Assembly (NCBI GenBank): GCA_959596495.1 | Contig: CAUFXK010000085.1 | Location: 1 to 7,642, forward strand | Source: an uncultured Collinsella sp. | GTDB lineage: Bacteria > Actinomycetota > Coriobacteriia > Coriobacteriales > Coriobacteriaceae | Length of the DNA stretch: 7,642 nt | Direction: 5' to 3' | In this document: in pieces, positions 6,131-7,642 of the stretch | Layout of the letters: each line of letters begins with the position of its first letter | How positions within the stretch are numbered: position 1 is the stretch's first letter | Made by a program: the position numbers and the translations under genes | Notes under the pieces: generated by a model | Seen by the model: only the letters and a program-made list of their open reading frames with translations | Database searches by the model: none | Told to the model about the DNA's origin: nothing

Positions 6131-7258
6131 ATGACGACTTCTTATAAAACGATGGTGGTAAAGATTGGTTCGTCCACGGTGGTTGGTGCCGACGGCAAGG
6201 TCGATCGCGCCTTTATCGGCGGGCTTGCCGATCAGGCCGCAGCCCTGCGCAAGCTCGGCTGGCGTCTGGTCGTGGTGAGCTCGGGCGCCATTGCCTGTGG
6301 CTATCCCGTGCTGGGCTTCGACCACAAGCCGGTCGGCGACCTGCCGAGCCTGCAGGCCTGCGCCTCGGCCGGTCAGTGCATCATCTCATCGGCCTACGAC
6401 GAGGAGTTTCATGCGCGCGACCTGCTCACCTCACTCGTGCTGCTCACGCGCCACGACACGGCGCGTCGCACGTCCTACCTGCACGCGCGCGACGCCCTGC
6501 TGCGCCTTGTGGAGCTGGGCGTGGTGCCGGTCGTCAACGAGAACGACACCGTTACCGTCGATGAGATCAAGTTTGGCGACAACGACACACTGGCGGCGCT
6601 CGTAAGTTGCCTGGTTTCCGCCGACCTGTGCGTGACACTGTCCGACATCGACGGCCTCTACACCGCCAATCCGCACGAGGACCCGACGGCCGAGTTTGTC
6701 CCGGTCGTGCATAAGATCGACGCCAAGATTATCGCCTCGGCGGGCGATTCTTCCACATCGGTGGGTACGGGCGGCATGATTACCAAGATTCGCGCGAGCC
6801 GCATTCTGATGACGGCGGGCATTCAAAGCGTGATCTGCTCGGGCGAGGAGCCCGATGCGCTCGTGCGTCTGGCCCGCGGCGAGAGCGTGGGTACGCTGTT
6901 CGATCCGCCGGCGGAGCGTCTGGACATTGCGCCCCGCAAGCTGTGGATCGCACTGGGTGACAAGGCCCACGGCTCGGTGACGGTCGATGACGGTGCTGCG
7001 AAGGCGCTGGTCAGCCATGGCTCGTCCTTGCTTGCGGTGGGTATTCGCCAGGTCGATGGAGATTTTGCCGAGGGCGATGTGCTCGACGTGTGCGACCCGA
7101 GCGGCATGGTTGTCGCGCGCGGTATCGCTGAGGCTGATTCGGACGTACTGGAGCTTGCGGCAGGACGCCGCCAGGACCAGATTGCCAGCAACCGCCTGCT
7201 GGCAGATCTGGCCGAGAAGCCTGCGATCCATAGGGACAACTTGATTGTATTTGCTTAG
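6131..7258 (+). CDS. proB: Glutamate 5-kinase with C-terminal PUA domain
   Basis: First committed enzyme of proline synthesis: ATP phosphorylates the gamma-carboxyl of glutamate to give gamma-glutamyl phosphate, which ProA then reduces. The 375 residues have the usual length for the two-domain form. The amino acid kinase domain shows VVKIGSS (9-15), VVSSGAI (48-54), NENDTV (136-141), FGDNDTLAALV (148-158), SDIDGLYT (171-178) and GTGGMITKI (212-220). A PUA domain covers about 270-366. The family is usually feedback inhibited by proline through the kinase domain. The ATG at 6131 has no clear Shine-Dalgarno sequence, but protein similarity begins directly after it (TMVVKIGSS). proA, often next in line, does not follow within the remaining 384 bases; hairpins and a terminator come instead. 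Confidence 0.96.
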   Translation: MTTSYKTMVVKIGSSTVVGADGKVDRAFIGGLADQAAALRKLGWRLVVVSSGAIACGYPVLGFDHKPVGDLPSLQACASAGQCIISSAYDEEFHARDLLTSLVLLTRHDTARRTSYLHARDALLRLVELGVVPVVNENDTVTVDEIKFGDNDTLAALVSCLVSADLCVTLSDIDGLYTANPHEDPTAEFVPVVHKIDAKIIASAGDSSTSVGTGGMITKIRASRILMTAGIQSVICSGEEPDALVRLARGESVGTLFDPPAERLDIAPRKLWIALGDKAHGSVTVDDGAAKALVSHGSSLLAVGIRQVDGDFAEGDVLDVCDPSGMVVARGIAEADSDVLELAAGRRQDQIASNRLLADLAEKPAIHRDNLIVFA

Positions 7259-7295
7259 GCCTCGACGCCGGGCGCCTTCGATCTGCAATGCACGT

Positions 7296-7325
7296 GGGGC
7301 GAAATTACCAGGGTAACTTTGCCCC
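7296..7325. repeat. 30-bp near-perfect palindrome after proB
   Basis: Arms 7296-7309 and 7312-7325 pair over 14 positions with a single A-C mismatch (7304/7317), one G-T pair and a 2-base centre. It begins 37 bases after the proB stop. No T tract follows on either strand, so it is not a standard intrinsic terminator; it may protect the mRNA 3' end or be a dispersed palindromic repeat. Confidence 0.6.
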
Positions 7326-7347
7326 GCCGCGCTTATGTCCGAGCTGG

Positions 7348-7511
7348 TCGCCACGAAAACGGCCCATCTACTACTTTTAATAGGCTATCGGTGACCATGC
7401 CAAGAATTGCAAAAAGAAAACCGCAGGTAGAACGCCTGCGGTTTTCTTTATTTATGGCATCTGGTTGGGCCATGCGGGTGAAACGTAGTAGATGGGCCGC
7501 TTTCGTGGCGA
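7348..7511. repeat. 164-bp element with 31-bp inverted ends (MITE-like candidate)
   Basis: The outer arms 7348-7378 and 7481-7511 are inverted copies matching at 29 of 31 positions, with mismatches at 7359/7500 and 7375/7484. The left arm begins TCGCCACGAAA and both contain a perfect 15-bp core at 7360-7374 and 7485-7499. Between them lie a 6-bp pair (ATGCCA 7397-7402, TGGCAT 7455-7460) and the central terminator hairpin, so the whole block is nested and palindromic. It codes for no credible protein. The size and long terminal repeats suit a non-autonomous mobile element, but I see no clear target-site duplication. Confidence 0.6.
7413..7453. terminator. Strong bidirectional intrinsic terminator
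   Basis: A perfect 15-bp stem (7413-7427 with 7435-7449), with a GC-rich inner half (CCGCAGG), closes a 7-base loop. It is flanked by an A-rich tract on the left and by TTTTCTTTATTT on the right, so it can end transcripts from proB on the plus strand and from a minus-strand gene arriving from the right. Confidence 0.85.
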
Positions 7512-7537
7512 AGGGCGTCATCCGGCGCTCGGGAATT

Positions 7538-7594
7538 CGGCACTTGGGGACGTTCCTGTTGTGCCGGTTGACGGGGACACTTCTTCACTAGAAG
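7538..7594. repeat. GGGGAC-type palindromic repeats
   Basis: CGGCAC (7538-7543) pairs with GTGCCG (7561-7566) around TTGGGGACGTTCCT. A second GGGGACACTT follows at about 7573-7582, and then a small hairpin, CTTCT (7580-7584) with AGAAG (7590-7594). I recall similar GGGGACGTTCC and GTGCCGG phrases as repeated intergenic elements in Coriobacteriia, often near REP-associated tyrosine transposases; this could not be checked here. Confidence 0.45.
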
Positions 7595-7642
7595 ATTCGG
7601 CGCAGGTCTCCGCGGTTGAGGGCTTCGTCGAGGAGGTGCTTG
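7588..7642 (-). CDS. Possible C-terminus of a minus-strand gene, unidentified
   Basis: From the right edge, one minus-strand frame reads KHLLDEALNRGDLRRIF and then a TAG stop at 7590-7588. The 17 residues look like a natural helical C-terminus, and the convergent terminator at 7413-7453 is placed as expected for a gene ending here. The fragment is too short to identify. A REP-associated transposase is one idea, given the GGGGAC repeats just beyond the stop, but nothing in the residues proves it. Confidence 0.4.
   Translation of the reverse strand, partial: KHLLDEALNRGDLRRIF

Noticed and set aside
6431..7354. 307-residue minus-strand open frame
   Set aside because: It is antisense to proB and runs into the palindromic region; no motif or ribosome site seen.
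7319..7591. 90-residue plus-strand open frame after proB
   Set aside because: It runs straight through the inverted-repeat element and the terminator; codon use and content look accidental.

Overview
The window looks like chromosomal DNA from a high-GC member of the Coriobacteriia (Actinomycetota), close to Collinsella or Olsenella. This is an inference from GC-rich codon use, the style of the intergenic GGGGAC-type repeats and the protein sequences as I recognise them; no search was run. All full-length genes use GC-rich codons and none stands out in base composition.

Layout: positions 1-2644 are read on the minus strand. In transcription order they hold a candidate 6S-like structured RNA (about 2644-2483), a WecA/TagO-type polyprenyl-phosphate glycosyl-1-phosphate transferase (2269-1070) and the first 302 codons of tryptophanyl-tRNA synthetase (908-1, running off the window). 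Positions 2682-7258 are read on the plus strand: a CxxxCxxC radical SAM protein of the PflX/COG1313 type, a tRNA-Ala(CGC) with its own promoter and intrinsic terminator, a small tail-anchored coiled-coil protein, nicotinate phosphoribosyltransferase (pncB) and glutamate 5-kinase (proB). The two arms diverge from 2645-2710, where two promoters sit nearly back to back. The last 380 bases hold no full gene. They contain several palindromes, a 164-bp element with 31-bp inverted ends built around a bidirectional terminator, GGGGAC-type repeats, and what may be the last codons of a minus-strand gene.

The genes are housekeeping: translation (trpS, tRNA-Ala), start of cell-envelope polymer synthesis (wecA/tagO), NAD salvage (pncB), proline synthesis (proB) and radical SAM chemistry of unknown target. 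They do not form one pathway. The most interesting parts are non-coding. The first is the minus-strand RNA, where four positions form G-U pairs on one strand but A-C mismatches on the other, which fixes the transcribed strand. The second is the nested inverted-repeat element after proB. I see no CRISPR array, phage gene, toxin-antitoxin pair or intact transposase, and no clear new multi-gene system.
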